From Ramlibacter sp. Leaf400 (GTDB lineage Bacteria; Pseudomonadota; Gammaproteobacteria; Burkholderiales; Burkholderiaceae_C): a stretch of DNA of 64,000 bases. The first letter of the stretch is position 1; the number at the start of each line of letters is the position of its first letter. A program made the translations under genes and the position numbers. The notes below the pieces were generated by a model, which was not told the origin of the DNA, made no database searches, and saw only the letters and a list, made by a program, of their open reading frames with translations. The stretch lies in assembly GCF_001424545.1 (NCBI RefSeq), contig NZ_LMQL01000013.1, positions 230,338-294,337 on the forward strand, written 5' to 3'. Positions 9,623 to 21,060 of the stretch are shown here, piece after piece.

Positions 9623-11035
9623 TCATGCGGCACCTCCCGTTTCGACCAGCCTGGCCGGCACGCCACCGATCGAGCCGGCGCCCATGCACATCACCACGTC
9701 GCCGTCGCGCGACAGGTCCAGGATCGCCTGCGGCATGGCGCCGATCTCGTCGACGAACACCGGCTCCACCTTGCCGGCCACGCGCATGGCGCGGGCCAGC
9801 GAGCGGCCGTCGGCCGCCACGATGGGGGCCTCGCCGGCGGCATAGACCTCGGCCAGCAGCACCGCGTCGGCCTGGCCCATCACCTTGACGAAGTCCTCGA
9901 AGCAGTCGCGCGTGCGGGTGTAGCGGTGCGGCTGGAAGGCCAGCACCAGGCGCCGGCCGGGAAAGGCGCCGCGCGCGGCCGCCAGCGTGGCGGCGATCTC
10001 CACCGGGTGGTGTCCGTAGTCCTCGATCACCGTGAAGCGCCCGCCGCCATTGGCCGCCGGCACCTGCACGTCGCCGTAGCCCTGGAAGCGGCGGCCCACG
10101 CCGTGGAATTCGGCCAGCGCCTTCTGCACGGCGGCGTCGGGCACGTTCAGTTCCACCGCCACCGCGATCGCCGACAGGGCGTTGAGCACGTTGTGGTGGC
10201 CGGCCAGGTTGAGCTTGATCGGCAGGTCGGGCAGCGTCACGCCGTTGCGGCGGCGCGCCGTGAAGTGCATCTGCGGACCGACCGCGCGGATGTCGACGGC
10301 GCGCACCTGCGCGTCCTCGCTCACGCCGTAGCTGGTGACCGGGCACTGCACGTCGGGCACGATGGCCCGCACCGCCGGATCGTCCACGCACAGGATGGCG
10401 GTGCCGTAGAACGGCATGCGGTGCAGGAAGTCGAGGAAGGCGCCCTGCAGCCGGCCGAAGTCGTGCCCGTAGGTCTCCATGTGGTCGGCGTCGATGTTGG
10501 TCACCACCGCCATCACCGGCATCAGGTTGAGGAAGGACGCGTCGGATTCGTCGGCCTCCACCACGATGTAGTCGCCCGCGCCCAGCTTGGCGTTGGCGCC
10601 CGCGCTGTTCAGGCGGCCGCCGATCACGAAGGTGGGATCGAGCCCGCCCTCGGCCAGCACGCTGGCCACCAGGCTGGTGGTGGTGGTCTTGCCGTGGGTG
10701 CCGGCGATGGCGATGCCCTGCTTCAGGCGCATCAGTTCGGCCAGCATCATGGCGCGCGGCACCACCGGGATCTTCTTCTCGCGCGCTGCGACCACCTCGG
10801 GGTTGTCGGCCTGCACGGCGGTGGACGTGACCACCGCGTCGGCGCCCGCGATGTGGGCGGCCTGGTGGCCGATGCAGGTCCTGATGCCCAGGCCCTGCAG
10901 GCGGCGCAGCGTGGCGCTGTCCGAGAGGTCCGAACCGGAGACGGTGTAGCCCAGGTTGCGCAGCACTTCGGCGATGCCGGACATGCCGGCGCCGCCCAGG
11001 CCCACGAAATGAATGTGTTTGACAGCGTGTTTCAT
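9623..11035 (-). CDS. murC: UDP-N-acetylmuramate--L-alanine ligase
   Basis: 470 residues. The start ATG overlaps the murG stop (ATGA). An N-terminal Rossmann domain ([19 protein letters not shown]) is followed by the Mur ligase ATP loop [12 protein letters not shown] near residue 113, the central [14 protein letters not shown], and the C-terminal [14 protein letters not shown]. It adds L-Ala to UDP-MurNAc, the first step of the stem peptide, in the cytoplasm. Family length is normal (E. coli 491). Confidence 0.98.
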   Translation of the reverse strand: MKHAVKHIHFVGLGGAGMSGIAEVLRNLGYTVSGSDLSDSATLRRLQGLGIRTCIGHQAAHIAGADAVVTSTAVQADNPEVVAAREKKIPVVPRAMMLAELMRLKQGIAIAGTHGKTTTTSLVASVLAEGGLDPTFVIGGRLNSAGANAKLGAGDYIVVEADESDASFLNLMPVMAVVTNIDADHMETYGHDFGRLQGAFLDFLHRMPFYGTAILCVDDPAVRAIVPDVQCPVTSYGVSEDAQVRAVDIRAVGPQMHFTARRRNGVTLPDLPIKLNLAGHHNVLNALSAIAVAVELNVPDAAVQKALAEFHGVGRRFQGYGDVQVPAANGGGRFTVIEDYGHHPVEIAATLAAARGAFPGRRLVLAFQPHRYTRTRDCFEDFVKVMGQADAVLLAEVYAAGEAPIVAADGRSLARAMRVAGKVEPVFVDEIGAMPQAILDLSRDGDVVMCMGAGSIGGVPARLVETGGAA

Positions 11036-12096
11036 GCCCTGGCGAGCTCCTCGCAGGCTTGCACCATGTCGGCCGTGGCGCTGGTGCGCGCCACCTTCTG
11101 CGCCGCCTGCGCCTTGCGCAGCAGCTCGGACCGGTCGGTGCCTTGGATCAGTCGGGCCAGGCCCTCGGGCGTGAGGTCGCGTTGCTGGACCAGCCAGCCG
11201 CCCCCCGCGTCGACGATGAACCTGGCGTTGGTGGTCTGGTGGTCGTCCACCGCGTGGGGGAACGGCACGTACACCGCCGCGGCGCCGACGGCCGCGATCT
11301 CGGTGACGGTGCTCGCGCCGGCGCGGCAGACCACCAGGTCGGCTTCGGCAAAGGCCTGCGCCGTCTCTTCGATGAAGGGGGTGAGCTCCGCTTGCACGCC
11401 AGCGGCGGCGTAGTTCGCGCGAAGTTCGTCGATCTGTTTCGAGCCGCTCTGGTGCAGCACGTGCGGGCGCTCGGCGGCCGGCATGAGCGCCAGCGCCTTG
11501 GGCACGATCTCGTTGAGCGCCTTGGCGCCCAGGCTGCCGCCGACGACCAGCACGCGCAGCGGACCGCTGCGGCCCGCGAAGCGCTGCTCGGGCGAAGGCT
11601 GCTGCAGGAAGCCCGCGCGCAGCGGGTTGCCGATCCAGCGCGCCTTGCGCAGCACGTCGGGGAAGGCGGTGAAGACCCGGTCGGCCACTTCGGCCAGCAC
11701 GCGGTTGGCCATGCCCGCCACCGAGTTCTGCTCGTGCAGCACCAGCGGCTTGCCCAGCAGCACGCCCATCATCCCGCCGGGGAAGGTGATGTAGCCGCCC
11801 AGGCCGATGACCACGTCGGGCTTCACCCGGCGGACCACGCGGATGCTTTGCCAGAACGCGCGCAAGAGGCGCAGCGGCAGCAGCGCGAGCGTGAGGGGGC
11901 CCTTGCCGCGCACCCCGCCGAAATCGATGGTCTCGAGCGCGAACCCGTGCGGCGGCACCAGCCGGCTTTCCATGCTGCCCGGCGCGCCCAGCCAGTGCAC
12001 CTGCCACGAGCGGTCGCGCAGCGCCTCGGCCACGGCAAGGCCCGGGAAGATGTGGCCTCCCGTGCCGCCGGCCATGACGAGGGCGCGTTTGCTCAC
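11032..12096 (-). CDS. murG: Lipid II synthase MurG (UDP-GlcNAc transferase)
   Basis: 354 residues (E. coli 355). The best start is GTG 12096, overlapping the ftsW stop (GTGA), giving [20 protein letters not shown]; the Gly-rich loop GGTGGHI binds undecaprenyl-pyrophosphoryl-MurNAc-pentapeptide. A second Gly-rich stretch ([14 protein letters not shown]) and the nucleotide-sugar site ([22 protein letters not shown]) follow. MurG is a peripheral membrane GT-B glycosyltransferase that makes lipid II from lipid I. ATG codons further in (MAGGTGG) would remove the first strand. Confidence 0.97.
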   Translation of the reverse strand: MSKRALVMAGGTGGHIFPGLAVAEALRDRSWQVHWLGAPGSMESRLVPPHGFALETIDFGGVRGKGPLTLALLPLRLLRAFWQSIRVVRRVKPDVVIGLGGYITFPGGMMGVLLGKPLVLHEQNSVAGMANRVLAEVADRVFTAFPDVLRKARWIGNPLRAGFLQQPSPEQRFAGRSGPLRVLVVGGSLGAKALNEIVPKALALMPAAERPHVLHQSGSKQIDELRANYAAAGVQAELTPFIEETAQAFAEADLVVCRAGASTVTEIAAVGAAAVYVPFPHAVDDHQTTNARFIVDAGGGWLVQQRDLTPEGLARLIQGTDRSELLRKAQAAQKVARTSATADMVQACEELARA

Positions 12097-13307
12097 GAGC
12101 GGCCTCCCCGCATCAGGACGCGGTTCTCGTAGTCGATCCGAAGGACCACGGCGAGGGCCACCAGGTTCATCAGGATGGCCGAGCCGCCGTAGCTCATGAG
12201 CGGCAGCGTCAGGCCCTTGGTGGGCAGCGCGCCAAGGTTCACGCCCATGTTGATGAAGGCCTGGAAACCGATCCACAGGCCCACGCCCTGCGCCACCAGC
12301 CCCGCGAACACGCGGTCCAGCGCCACGGCCTGGCGGCCGATGTGCATGATCCGGCGCGTCATCCAGAGGAAGCAGCCGATCACCACCAGCACGCCGACGA
12401 GCCCGAACTCCTCGCCGATCACGGCCAGCAGGAAGTCGGTGTGGGCCTCGGGCAGCCAGTGCAGCTTCTCCACGCTGCCGCCCAGGCCGACGCCGAAGAT
12501 CTCGCCGCGGCCGATGGCGATCAGCGAGTGCGACAGCTGGTAGCCCTTGCCCAGGGCGTGCGCTTCGCTGAACGGATCGAGGTACGCGAAGATGCGCTCG
12601 CGCCGCCACTCGGACAGGGCGATCATCAGCATGAAGGCCACCACCATCACGGCGGCGATCAGGAAGAACATGCGGGCGTTGACGCCGCCCAGGAACAGGA
12701 TGCCCATGGCGATGACGGCGATCACCATGAAGGCGCCCATGTCGGGTTCGGCCAGCAGCAGCACGCCGACCACCGCGACCGCCACCGCCATCGGCAGCAC
12801 CGCGCGGAAGAACCGCTCCTTCACGTCCATCTTGCGGACCATGTAGTCGGACGCGTAGAGCAGCACCGCGAACTTGGCCAGCTCCGACGGCTGGAAACTC
12901 ATCGCCCCCAGGCCGATCCAGCGGCGCGCGCCGTTGACGCCCTTGCCCACGTGCGGGATCAGCACCACCACCAGCAACAGCAGGGACACCACGAACAGCC
13001 AGGGCGCCGCCTTCTCCCAGGTGGCCACCGGCACCTGGAAGGCCAGCAGCGCGACCACGAAGCCCAGCCCCAGCGACAGCAGGTGGCGGGCCAGGAAGTG
13101 CGTGTGCGCGTAGCGCGCGAAGCGGGGGTTGTCCGGCAGCGCGATCGAGGCCGAATACACCATCACCAGCCCGAAAGCGAGCAGGGCCACGGTGACCCAG
13201 AGCAGCGGCTGGTCGAAGCCCTGCACGCGCGCCGGCGCGGCGCGGCCGGCGTAGTCGCCGCGTCCGCCGCCGAACCAGCCGCCCAGGCGGGTCACCAGCG
13301 CGTTCAT
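12093..13307 (-). CDS. ftsW: Peptidoglycan glycosyltransferase FtsW
   Basis: 404 residues from ATG 13307, overlapping the murD stop (ATGA); the longer open frame upstream is antisense-like. About ten membrane helices of the SEDS family. Diagnostic loops are [20 protein letters not shown] and [16 protein letters not shown]. FtsW is the septal glycan polymerase that works with the transpeptidase FtsI, encoded in the same cluster. Confidence 0.97.
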   Translation of the reverse strand: MNALVTRLGGWFGGGRGDYAGRAAPARVQGFDQPLLWVTVALLAFGLVMVYSASIALPDNPRFARYAHTHFLARHLLSLGLGFVVALLAFQVPVATWEKAAPWLFVVSLLLLVVVLIPHVGKGVNGARRWIGLGAMSFQPSELAKFAVLLYASDYMVRKMDVKERFFRAVLPMAVAVAVVGVLLLAEPDMGAFMVIAVIAMGILFLGGVNARMFFLIAAVMVVAFMLMIALSEWRRERIFAYLDPFSEAHALGKGYQLSHSLIAIGRGEIFGVGLGGSVEKLHWLPEAHTDFLLAVIGEEFGLVGVLVVIGCFLWMTRRIMHIGRQAVALDRVFAGLVAQGVGLWIGFQAFINMGVNLGALPTKGLTLPLMSYGGSAILMNLVALAVVLRIDYENRVLMRGGRS

Positions 13308-14968
13308 GCCGTGCCTCCCAGGGGCGCGCCGGCCTCGTCGGCCAACGCCTGCACCGCGGCGCGGAACACTTCGGCGCGGTGCGGGTAGTTGCGGAACATG
13401 TCGAAGCTGGCGCAGGCCGGCGACATCAGCACCGCGTCGCCGGCGTGGACGCGCTCGCTGCACAGGCGCACCGCCTGCTCCATCGTCGGGGCGTCGTGCA
13501 GCGGCACGCCGGTGTTCTCCAGCGCCGCGCGGATGCGCGGGGCGTCGCGGCCGATCAGCACCACGGCGCGCGCGAAGCGGGCCACCGGGTCGGCCAGCGG
13601 CGAGAAGTCCTGGCCCTTGCCGTCGCCGCCGAGGATGACGACCAGCTTGCGGTCGGCGCCCAGGCCGGCCAGCGCGGCCACCGTGGCGCCCACGTTGGTG
13701 CCCTTGCTGTCGTCGAAGTACTCGACGTCGTGGAGCACGCCGACCGATTCCACCCGGTGCGGCTCGCCGCGGTATTCGCGCAGGCCGTACAGCATGGGCC
13801 CGAGCTGCGCACCCGCGGCGCTGGCCAGCGCCAGCGCGGCCAGCGCGTTGACCGCGTTGTGGCGGCCACGGATGCGCAGCGCATCGGCGGGCATCAGGCG
13901 CTGGATGTGCAGCTCCTCTTGTGCGTCGCGGCGGCGCTTCTGCGTCTCGTCCGCCTCCAGCGCCCGCACCAGCCAGGCCATGCCGTTGACGACCTCGATG
14001 CCGAAGTCGCCCGGCCGCTGCGGCATGTCACCACCGAAGGTGAGGTACTCCCGCTGCTCCATGCGGCCGCCCTTGAGCCGCACCGGCGCGGGCAGCATGC
14101 GCATCACGGCCGGGTCCTCGCGGTTGAGCACCATGAGCGCGCGGGCACCGAAGATGCGGGCCTTGGCCGCGGCATACGCCTCCATGCTGCCGTGCCAGTC
14201 CAGGTGGTCCTGGGTGATGTTGAGCACTGCGGCGGCGGTGGGCTCGAAGCCTTCCAGGCCCTCCAGCTGGAAGCTGGAAAGCTCCAGCACCCAGACCTGC
14301 GGCAGCGACTGGGCCTGCGTGCGCGCGGCCAGCGTGTCCAGCAGCGTGGGGCCGATGTTGCCGGCCACGGCCACGGTGCGGCCCGAGCGCTCGACCAGCT
14401 GGCCGGCCAGGGACGTCACGGTCGTCTTGCCGTTGGTGCCGGTGACGGCCAGGACCGCGGGCGCGTAGCCCTGTTCGTGGCGCAGCTGCGCGAGGCCGCG
14501 CATGAAGAGTCCGAGCTCGCCGGCCAGCGGCAGGCCGCGCTCGGCCGCGGCTGCGGCGACGGGCTCCACCTGCGCCGGCGACAGGCCGGGGCTGCGGTAC
14601 ACCGCCTCGACACCGTCGAGCAGGGATCCGGCGAACGGGCCGGCGACGAAGCGCGCCTCGGGCATTTCCCTGCGCAGCGCCTCCAGGCCAGGGGGCTGAT
14701 CGCGCGTGTCGGCCACGGTCAGCTGCGCGCCGTCGCGTGCGCACCAGCGCGCCATCGCCAGGCCCGATTCGCCCAGGCCCAGCACGAGCACCGAGCGAGG
14801 GCCGGGCGGGAAAGGCGTCGGCGCCGCGGCCGGTTCGGCCTGCGGCGCCGGGGGCTGCTGCTCGCCGGTGGCCTGCACCGGCGGCGGTCCCTCGAACGCA
14901 TCGTCCGGCGGCGAGCCGGAGGGATCGTCCGGGGGAATGAGGTCGTCGTGTTCGGTTGCCACGGTCAC
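13304..14968 (-). CDS. murD: UDP-N-acetylmuramoylalanine--D-glutamate ligase with N-terminal extension
   Basis: 554 residues from GTG 14968, which overlaps the mraY stop (GTGA); a second in-frame GTG two codons on is an alternative. The first ~57 residues are a Pro/Ala/Asp/Glu-rich, probably disordered tail. The normal Rossmann start follows ([19 protein letters not shown]). Next come the ATP loop [26 protein letters not shown], and the D-Glu-end region [15 protein letters not shown]. MurD adds D-Glu to UDP-MurNAc-L-Ala. Most MurD proteins are 440-460 residues, so the extension and a ~30-residue insert ([18 protein letters not shown]) make this one clearly longer. Confidence 0.95.
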   Translation of the reverse strand: MTVATEHDDLIPPDDPSGSPPDDAFEGPPPVQATGEQQPPAPQAEPAAAPTPFPPGPRSVLVLGLGESGLAMARWCARDGAQLTVADTRDQPPGLEALRREMPEARFVAGPFAGSLLDGVEAVYRSPGLSPAQVEPVAAAAAERGLPLAGELGLFMRGLAQLRHEQGYAPAVLAVTGTNGKTTVTSLAGQLVERSGRTVAVAGNIGPTLLDTLAARTQAQSLPQVWVLELSSFQLEGLEGFEPTAAAVLNITQDHLDWHGSMEAYAAAKARIFGARALMVLNREDPAVMRMLPAPVRLKGGRMEQREYLTFGGDMPQRPGDFGIEVVNGMAWLVRALEADETQKRRRDAQEELHIQRLMPADALRIRGRHNAVNALAALALASAAGAQLGPMLYGLREYRGEPHRVESVGVLHDVEYFDDSKGTNVGATVAALAGLGADRKLVVILGGDGKGQDFSPLADPVARFARAVVLIGRDAPRIRAALENTGVPLHDAPTMEQAVRLCSERVHAGDAVLMSPACASFDMFRNYPHRAEVFRAAVQALADEAGAPLGGTA

Positions 14969-16143
14969 CTCAGCTTCAGCGTCGACAGGCCCACCAGGCA
15001 CAGCAGCATGGTGATGATCCAGAAGCGGACCACGACCTGGGTCTCGGTCCAGCCGCTCTTCTCGAAGTGGTGGTGCAGCGGCGCCATCTTCAGGATGCGC
15101 CGGCCCTCGCCGTACTTCCTGCGCGTGTACTTGAAGTACATCACCTGGGCCATCACCGACAGCGCTTCCACCACGAAGATGCCGCCCATGATGGCCAGCA
15201 CGATCTCCTGGCGCACGATCACGGCGATGGTGCCGAGCGCGCCGCCCAGCGCCAGCGCGCCGACGTCGCCCATGAACACCTGGGCCGGATGCGTGTTGAA
15301 CCACAGGAAGGCCAGGCCCGCGCCGGCCATGGCCGCGCAGAAGATCAGCAGTTCGCCCGAGCCCGGGATGTGAGGGAAGAACAGGTAGCGCGAGTACATG
15401 GCGCTGCCGGTGACGTAGGCGAACACGCCCAGCGCCGAGCCCACCATCACCACCGGCATGATGGCCAGGCCGTCCAGGCCGTCGGTGAGGTTGACCGCGT
15501 TGCTCGCGCCCACGATCACCACGTAGGTGAGGAACACGAAGCCGAACACGCCCAGCGGGTAGCTCACCTCCTTGAAGAAGGGCACCAGCAGGCCGGCCTT
15601 GGGCGGCAGGTTGACGTCGAACCCCGAGCTCACCCAGGCAAAGAACAGCTCGACCACCCGGACGTTGTTGCTCTCCGAGATGCTGAACACCAGGTACAGC
15701 GCCGCGATCAGGCCGATCACCGACTGCCAGAAGTACTTCTCGCGCGAGCGCATGCCTTCCGGGTCCTTGTTGACCACCTTTCGCCAGTCGTCGGCCCAGC
15801 CGATCATCCCGAAGCCCAGGGTGACCACCAGCACGATCCACACGAAGCGGTTGGACAGGTCGAACCACAGCACCGTGGCGACCGCGATCGACATCAGCAC
15901 CAGCACGCCGCCCATGGTGGGCGTGCCCCGCTTGGACAGGTGCGTCTGCATCGCGTAGTCGCGGATCGGCTGGCCGATCTTCAGCTCGGTGAGCCGGCGG
16001 ATCACCCACGGGCCGGCCACCAGGCCGATCAGCAGGGCGGTCATCGCCGCCATCACCGCGCGGAAGGTGATGTACTGGAACACGCGCAGGAAACCGAACT
16101 CCGGTCCCAGTCCCTGCAGCCATACGGCCAGGCTAAGCAGCAT
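14965..16143 (-). CDS. mraY: Phospho-N-acetylmuramoyl-pentapeptide-transferase
   Basis: 392 residues with about ten membrane helices. It carries the family loops [12 protein letters not shown] (near residue 68), [11 protein letters not shown] and [13 protein letters not shown], which contain the Mg-binding and catalytic Asp residues, and the late HHHFEKSGW motif. MraY transfers phospho-MurNAc-pentapeptide to undecaprenyl phosphate to make lipid I. It overlaps murF upstream by 11 bases and murD downstream by 4, so all three are probably translationally coupled. Confidence 0.98.
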   Translation of the reverse strand: MLLSLAVWLQGLGPEFGFLRVFQYITFRAVMAAMTALLIGLVAGPWVIRRLTELKIGQPIRDYAMQTHLSKRGTPTMGGVLVLMSIAVATVLWFDLSNRFVWIVLVVTLGFGMIGWADDWRKVVNKDPEGMRSREKYFWQSVIGLIAALYLVFSISESNNVRVVELFFAWVSSGFDVNLPPKAGLLVPFFKEVSYPLGVFGFVFLTYVVIVGASNAVNLTDGLDGLAIMPVVMVGSALGVFAYVTGSAMYSRYLFFPHIPGSGELLIFCAAMAGAGLAFLWFNTHPAQVFMGDVGALALGGALGTIAVIVRQEIVLAIMGGIFVVEALSVMAQVMYFKYTRRKYGEGRRILKMAPLHHHFEKSGWTETQVVVRFWIITMLLCLVGLSTLKLR

Positions 16144-17521
16144 CGCCGTCCTTCCCCTCTTGTTGTTGTTGCGAGTGCGCGCGGATGGCCTCCACCACCC
16201 TTTCCATCTTCATGAAGCGCGAGCCCTTGACCAGCACGCTGGCGGCCTGCGGCAGCGCCTGGAGCACGGCGGCGTTGAGCGCCTCGATGCCGTCGAAGTG
16301 GTGCCCGCCCATGGCGCCCGACTGCTCGCCCAGGGTGTACAGCCGCTCGATGCCGCGGTCGCGGGCGTAGCGCCCGACTTCGGCATGGAACTGCGGCCCC
16401 TGGTCGCCGACCTCCCCCATGTCGCCCAGCACCAGCAGGCGCGGGCCGGGCAGTTCGGCCAGCACGTCGACGGCGGCGCGCGCCGAATCCGGGTTGGCGT
16501 TGTAGGTGTCGTCGACCAGCGTGAGCATGCGGCCTGCCAGCGGCACGGCCAGGGCGCGCGAGCGGCCCTTGACCGGCTCGAAGGCTTCCAGGCCGGCCTG
16601 GATCGAGGCCAGCGGAACGCCCGCGGCGAGAGCGCAGGCGGCCGCGGCCAGCGCGTTGCGCACGTTATGGCGGCCGGCGATATGGAGTCGGAAGTCCAGG
16701 GGCCCGGCGGGCGTCGAAGCCCGTACCGTCCACCGGCCCTCAAGCCATTCAGACCCGGCCAGAACGAGGTCGGCGCCGCTGCCCGCGTCGCCGAAAGTGA
16801 GGCAGGCGCGGCCGCCTGCGATCTGGGTCCACAGGGCGCTGTAGTCGTCGCCTGCGGGGAAAACGGCGGTGCCGTGGCGGTCCAGGGCGCCGAACACCGA
16901 GCCGTTCTCGCGCGCCACGGCTTCCACCGTGGCCATGAATTCCTGGTGCTCGCGCTGGGCGTTGTTGACCAGCGCGACCGTGGGCCGGGCGACGTCGGCG
17001 AGGTAGGCGATCTCGCCGGGATGGTTCATGCCCAGCTCCACCACCGCCACCCGATGCTCGGCCCGCAGCCGCAGCAGCGTGAGCGGCAGGCCGATGTCGT
17101 TGTTGAAGTTGCCCTGCGTCGCCAGGTGGTTCTGCGGCTGCCAGGCGCGCAGGATGGACGCCACCATCTGCGTCACCGTGGTCTTGCCGTTGCTGCCGGT
17201 GACGGCCACCAGCGGCAGGCGGAACTGCTGGCGCCAGGCGTGCGCGAGTTGTCCGAGTGCCGCCTTGCTGTCGTCCACTTCGACGCCGGGCATGCCGGCC
17301 GGCAGCCGGCCCGGCTGCGCGATCGCGGCCACGGCGCCCCGGGCGCGGGCATCGGCCAGGAAGTCGTTGGCGTCGAAGCGTTCGCCGCGGATGGCGACAA
17401 ACAGGTCGCCGGCCTGCAGCGTGCGAGTGTCGGAGTGCACGCGCCCGAACGGCACGGCGCCGTCGCCGACCAGGTTGCCACCGGACCACTGCGCGACCTG
17501 GGTGAGCGTCGTCATCGTCAT
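16133..17521 (-). CDS. murF: UDP-MurNAc-tripeptide--D-alanyl-D-alanine ligase
   Basis: 462 residues starting at ATG 17521, inside the murE stop (ATGA); a second ATG two codons later is possible. Mur ligase ATP loop [15 protein letters not shown], the central [14 protein letters not shown], and C-terminal [18 protein letters not shown] are all typical. It attaches D-Ala-D-Ala, the product of DdlB in the same cluster, to the stem peptide. Length matches E. coli MurF (452). Confidence 0.97.
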   Translation of the reverse strand: MTMTTLTQVAQWSGGNLVGDGAVPFGRVHSDTRTLQAGDLFVAIRGERFDANDFLADARARGAVAAIAQPGRLPAGMPGVEVDDSKAALGQLAHAWRQQFRLPLVAVTGSNGKTTVTQMVASILRAWQPQNHLATQGNFNNDIGLPLTLLRLRAEHRVAVVELGMNHPGEIAYLADVARPTVALVNNAQREHQEFMATVEAVARENGSVFGALDRHGTAVFPAGDDYSALWTQIAGGRACLTFGDAGSGADLVLAGSEWLEGRWTVRASTPAGPLDFRLHIAGRHNVRNALAAAACALAAGVPLASIQAGLEAFEPVKGRSRALAVPLAGRMLTLVDDTYNANPDSARAAVDVLAELPGPRLLVLGDMGEVGDQGPQFHAEVGRYARDRGIERLYTLGEQSGAMGGHHFDGIEALNAAVLQALPQAASVLVKGSRFMKMERVVEAIRAHSQQQQEGKDGDAA

Positions 17522-18993
17522 GCCCGCGCCTCCAGCGCGCGCCGCGCATGGACCCGGTCGTCGAACGGGTGCTTCACGCCGGCGATCTCCTGGTAGGCCT
17601 CGTGGCCCTTTCCGGCCAGAAGGATCACGTCCTGCGGGGCGGCGGCCGCGACGGTCTCGGCGATCGCGCGTGCGCGGTCGGCCTGAACTTCCACGCTTTC
17701 GCGGTGGGTCAGGCCGAGCAGGATCTGGCTGACGATCACTTCGGGCTTCTCGCTGCGCGGGTTGTCGCTGGTGACCACGACGCGGTCGGCGTTCTTCTCG
17801 GCCACGGCCGCCATCAACGGGCGCTTGGTCTGATCGCGGTCGCCGCCACAGCCGAACACGCACCACAGGCGGCCGCCGCGCTGCCCGGCCAGCGGGCGCA
17901 GCGCGAGCAGCGCCTTGTCCAGCGCATCCGGCGTGTGCGCGTAGTCCACGGCCACCAGGGGCTGGCGGGGCTGCTGCAGGCACTCCATGCGGCCGGGGAC
18001 CGGCAGCAGGCCGCAGCAGGCGCGCGCCGCGTCGGCCAGCGGCACGCCCAGGGCGCGCATGGCGGCGATGACACCCAGCAGGTTGGCCACGTTGTACTGG
18101 CCGATCAGGGCCGTCGTCACGTCGTGCCGATCTGCGCCTTCAGCGACCGTGAAGCGCAAGCCCTGCGCGCTGTAGCCGACGTCCAGGGCCTGCAGGCGGG
18201 CCGGCCGCTCGCAGGAGACCGGCCACAGGTCCAGGCCGCTGTCCTGCATCTCGGCGAGCAGCTCGGCGCCCTTGAGGTCGTCGATGTTCACCACCGCGGC
18301 ACGCAGGCCGGGCCAACGGAACAGATCCGCCTTGGCGGCCCAGTACGAGTCCATGGAGCCGTGGTAGTCCAGGTGGTCCTGGGTGAAGTTGGTGAACACC
18401 GCAGCGGCGATGCGAGTGCCGTCCAGCCGGCGCTCCACCAGGCCGATGGAGGAGGCCTCGATCGCGCAGGCCTTCAGGCCCTGGTCGGCGAAGCGGCGGA
18501 ATTCGGACTGCAGCAGCACCGGGTCGGGCGTGGTCAGGCCGTTGGATTCGAGCTGTGGCGGGCGGCCCGTGCCCAGCGTGCCGATCACGGCGCAGGGCCA
18601 GGGATCGCCTTCGAGGCGGGAGAGAGCCTGGGCGAGCCACCACGCGGTGGAGGTCTTGCCGTTGGTACCCGTCACCGCCAGCACCTGAAGGCGCCGGCTC
18701 GGGTGCCCGTAATACTCGGCGGCGATCGGGCCGGTGGCGGCCTTGAGCTGTGGGTAGGCGGCGATCGCTTCGCCTTCGAACGCGAACGCCTCGACGCCCT
18801 CCTGCTCCACCAGGCTGGCGGTGGCACCCTGCTCGAGGGCCGAGGGCACGTGCCGGCGTCCGTCGGTGGCGGCGCCCGGCCAGGCGATGAAGCCGTCGCC
18901 CGCGCGCACGCGGCGGCTGTCGCAGTGCAGCGCGCCGCGCACACGGCCGCGCAGCCAGCGGGCCGCTTCTTCGGGCGTGTGCAGCTGCTGCAT
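17518..18993 (-). CDS. murE: UDP-MurNAc-L-Ala-D-Glu:meso-diaminopimelate ligase
   Basis: 491 residues; the ATG shares a base with the ftsI stop (TGATG). ATP loop [13 protein letters not shown], the carbamylated-Lys region with NFTQDHLDYHGSM, and the specificity motif DNPRSEKPE. The DNPR sequence is the known determinant for meso-diaminopimelate rather than lysine, consistent with a Gram-negative wall and with the dapF gene elsewhere in the window. Length is normal (E. coli 495). Confidence 0.97.
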   Translation of the reverse strand: MQQLHTPEEAARWLRGRVRGALHCDSRRVRAGDGFIAWPGAATDGRRHVPSALEQGATASLVEQEGVEAFAFEGEAIAAYPQLKAATGPIAAEYYGHPSRRLQVLAVTGTNGKTSTAWWLAQALSRLEGDPWPCAVIGTLGTGRPPQLESNGLTTPDPVLLQSEFRRFADQGLKACAIEASSIGLVERRLDGTRIAAAVFTNFTQDHLDYHGSMDSYWAAKADLFRWPGLRAAVVNIDDLKGAELLAEMQDSGLDLWPVSCERPARLQALDVGYSAQGLRFTVAEGADRHDVTTALIGQYNVANLLGVIAAMRALGVPLADAARACCGLLPVPGRMECLQQPRQPLVAVDYAHTPDALDKALLALRPLAGQRGGRLWCVFGCGGDRDQTKRPLMAAVAEKNADRVVVTSDNPRSEKPEVIVSQILLGLTHRESVEVQADRARAIAETVAAAAPQDVILLAGKGHEAYQEIAGVKHPFDDRVHARRALEARA

Positions 18994-20726
18994 CAGAACG
19001 ACTCCTCGACGGCGTCGACCACGACCTGCGGCTTGACGTTCATGTCCGGCTGCACGCCCAGCATGCGCAGCGTCTGCTGCACGGTGGCGCTGAACACCGG
19101 CGCGGCGACGTCGCCGCCGAAGTACTTGCCCGCGCTGGGCTCGTCGATCATCACGGCCACCACGATGCGCGGCTGCTCGATCGGCGCCATGCCGACGAAG
19201 AAGCCGCGGTACTTCTTGTCGGCGTAGCCGCGGCCTTCCTGCTTGTGTGCCGTACCGGTCTTGCCGCCCACCGAGTAGCCCATGGTCTGGGCCTTCTGCG
19301 CGGTGCCGCCGGGGCCGGCGGCCATGTGCAGCATCTTGCGGACGTCCTGCGCATGGCCGGCCTCGAACACCCGGACGCCGGGTGCGGGGGCTTGCGCCTT
19401 GAGCATCGTGACCGGCACCAGCTCGCCGTCGCGCGCGAACACGCTGTAGGCACGCGCCAGCTGGAACAGGCTGGCCGACAGGCCGTAGCCATAGCTCATG
19501 GTCGCCTGCTCGATCGGCTTCCAGGTCTTGTGCGGACGCAGCCGGCCGCTCACCGCGCCGGGGAAGGGCACCTGCGGCTTGTGGCCGAAGCCGACCTCGG
19601 TGTACAGATCCCACATGTCGCGCGGCGCCATCTGCATGGCCATCTTCACCGTGCCGACGTTGCTCGACTTCTGGATCACCTGGGCGACCGTCAGCACGCC
19701 GTGCGGGTGGGCATCGGTGATGGTGGAGCCGCCGATCGCGATGCGGCCGGGGGCGGTCTGGATGGGCGTGTCGGCGTGCACAAGGCCCTTCTGCAGGGCG
19801 AGCGCGGCGATGAAGGGCTTCATCGTCGAGCCCGGCTCGAAGGTGTCGGTGAGCGCCCGATTGCGAAGCTGCGCGCCCGTGAGGTTCTGCCGCCGGGCGG
19901 GCGAGTAGCTCGGGTAGTTGGCCAGGGCCAGCACCTCGCCGGTCTGCGCGTCCAGCACCACCACGCTCCCGGCCTTGGCCTTGTGCTCGGCGACCGCGTC
20001 GCGCAGCTTCTGCCAGGCGAAGAACTGCACCTTGCTGTCGATCGACAGTTGCAGGTCGTGGCCGTCCACCGGCGGCACCTGCGTGCCCACGTCCTCGACG
20101 ATGCGGCCCAGGCGGTCCTTGATCACGCGGCGCGAACCTGGCCGGCCGGCCAGGTCCTGCTGGAACGCGAGCTCCACGCCTTCCTGGCCGCGGTCCTCGA
20201 CGTTGGTGAAGCCCACCACATGCGCCGCGGCCTCGCCTTCCGGGTACTGGCGCTTGTATTCCTTGCGCTGGTAGATGCCCTTGAGGCCCAGCGCGGCCAC
20301 CTGCTGGGCCACCGGCTCGTCGACCTGGCGCTTGAGCCAGACGAACGTCTTGTCCTCGTCCTCCAGCTTCTTGCCGAGTTCGGCGGGCGTCATCTCCAGC
20401 AGCTTCGCGAGTTGGGCGAGCTTGACCTTGTCGCGCTCCACGTCCTCGGGGATGGCCCAGATGCTGGGCGAGGGGACGCTGGTGGCCAGCAGGAGCCCGT
20501 TGCGGTCGAGGATGCGGCCGCGGTTGGCCGGCAGCTCCAGCGTGCGGGCGAACCGCACCTCGCCCTGGCGGCGGAAGAAATCGTTGCCGAACACCTGCAC
20601 CCAGGCCGCGCGGCCGGCCAGCACCGCGAAGCCGAGCGCCAGCCCGGCCACGATGAACTTGCTGCGCCAGACCGGCGTCTTGCTCGCGAGCAGCGGGCTG
20701 GAGGTGTAGAGGACGCTGCGCGGCAT
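18993..20726 (-). CDS. ftsI: Peptidoglycan D,D-transpeptidase FtsI (PBP3)
   Basis: 577 residues. One N-terminal membrane helix (about residues 25-45) is followed by the PBP dimerisation domain (ANRGRILDRNGLLLATS), then the transpeptidase domain. The active-site motifs are SxxK in EPGSTMKPF, SxN in KSSNVGTV and KTGT in GGKTGTAHK. FtsI crosslinks septal peptidoglycan and is the target of several beta-lactams. It lies 55 bases after ftsL, the only noticeable gap in the first part of the cluster. Confidence 0.98.
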   Translation of the reverse strand: MPRSVLYTSSPLLASKTPVWRSKFIVAGLALGFAVLAGRAAWVQVFGNDFFRRQGEVRFARTLELPANRGRILDRNGLLLATSVPSPSIWAIPEDVERDKVKLAQLAKLLEMTPAELGKKLEDEDKTFVWLKRQVDEPVAQQVAALGLKGIYQRKEYKRQYPEGEAAAHVVGFTNVEDRGQEGVELAFQQDLAGRPGSRRVIKDRLGRIVEDVGTQVPPVDGHDLQLSIDSKVQFFAWQKLRDAVAEHKAKAGSVVVLDAQTGEVLALANYPSYSPARRQNLTGAQLRNRALTDTFEPGSTMKPFIAALALQKGLVHADTPIQTAPGRIAIGGSTITDAHPHGVLTVAQVIQKSSNVGTVKMAMQMAPRDMWDLYTEVGFGHKPQVPFPGAVSGRLRPHKTWKPIEQATMSYGYGLSASLFQLARAYSVFARDGELVPVTMLKAQAPAPGVRVFEAGHAQDVRKMLHMAAGPGGTAQKAQTMGYSVGGKTGTAHKQEGRGYADKKYRGFFVGMAPIEQPRIVVAVMIDEPSAGKYFGGDVAAPVFSATVQQTLRMLGVQPDMNVKPQVVVDAVEESF

Positions 20727-20781
20727 CAGCAGGCCTGCGCGCTTCGCGCTGCGGTATTCACGTTGGGGGCGGGGCAGCGGC

Positions 20782-21060
20782 TCATGGCTGCGGCCTCCGG
20801 TCGGTCGTCACGTACTGCGTGATGGCGGGCGTGGCCGGCCGCATCTGCAGCTGGTCCTTGGCCAGGCGCTCGACCCGCAGCGGCGTGGCCTGCGCGCGCT
20901 TTTCCACCTGCAGGCGCTCGTGCTCGATCTCCAGCCGACGGGCTTCGCCCTGCGCGCGCTCGATCTCCGCGTAGAGGCGGCGCGAGTCGTACTGCACCTG
21001 CACCAGGTACATGGCGCTGAGCATCACGCCCAGGAGGAGCACGAGGTTCAGGCGCATCAT
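20782..21060 (-). CDS. ftsL: Cell division protein FtsL
   Basis: 92 residues: one membrane helix near the N terminus ([17 protein letters not shown]) and then a heptad-patterned coiled coil ([20 protein letters not shown]). FtsL pairs with FtsB through such a coil and bridges FtsQ to FtsWI. The start overlaps the rsmH stop (ATGA). Sequence conservation in this family is low, so size, topology and position carry the identification. Confidence 0.93.
   Translation of the reverse strand: MMRLNLVLLLGVMLSAMYLVQVQYDSRRLYAEIERAQGEARRLEIEHERLQVEKRAQATPLRVERLAKDQLQMRPATPAITQYVTTDRRPQP

Noticed and set aside
16133-19614. Long open frames antisense or out of frame to murE and murF
   Set aside because: They lack start signals and family motifs, and the Mur ligase motifs of the real genes account for the region.
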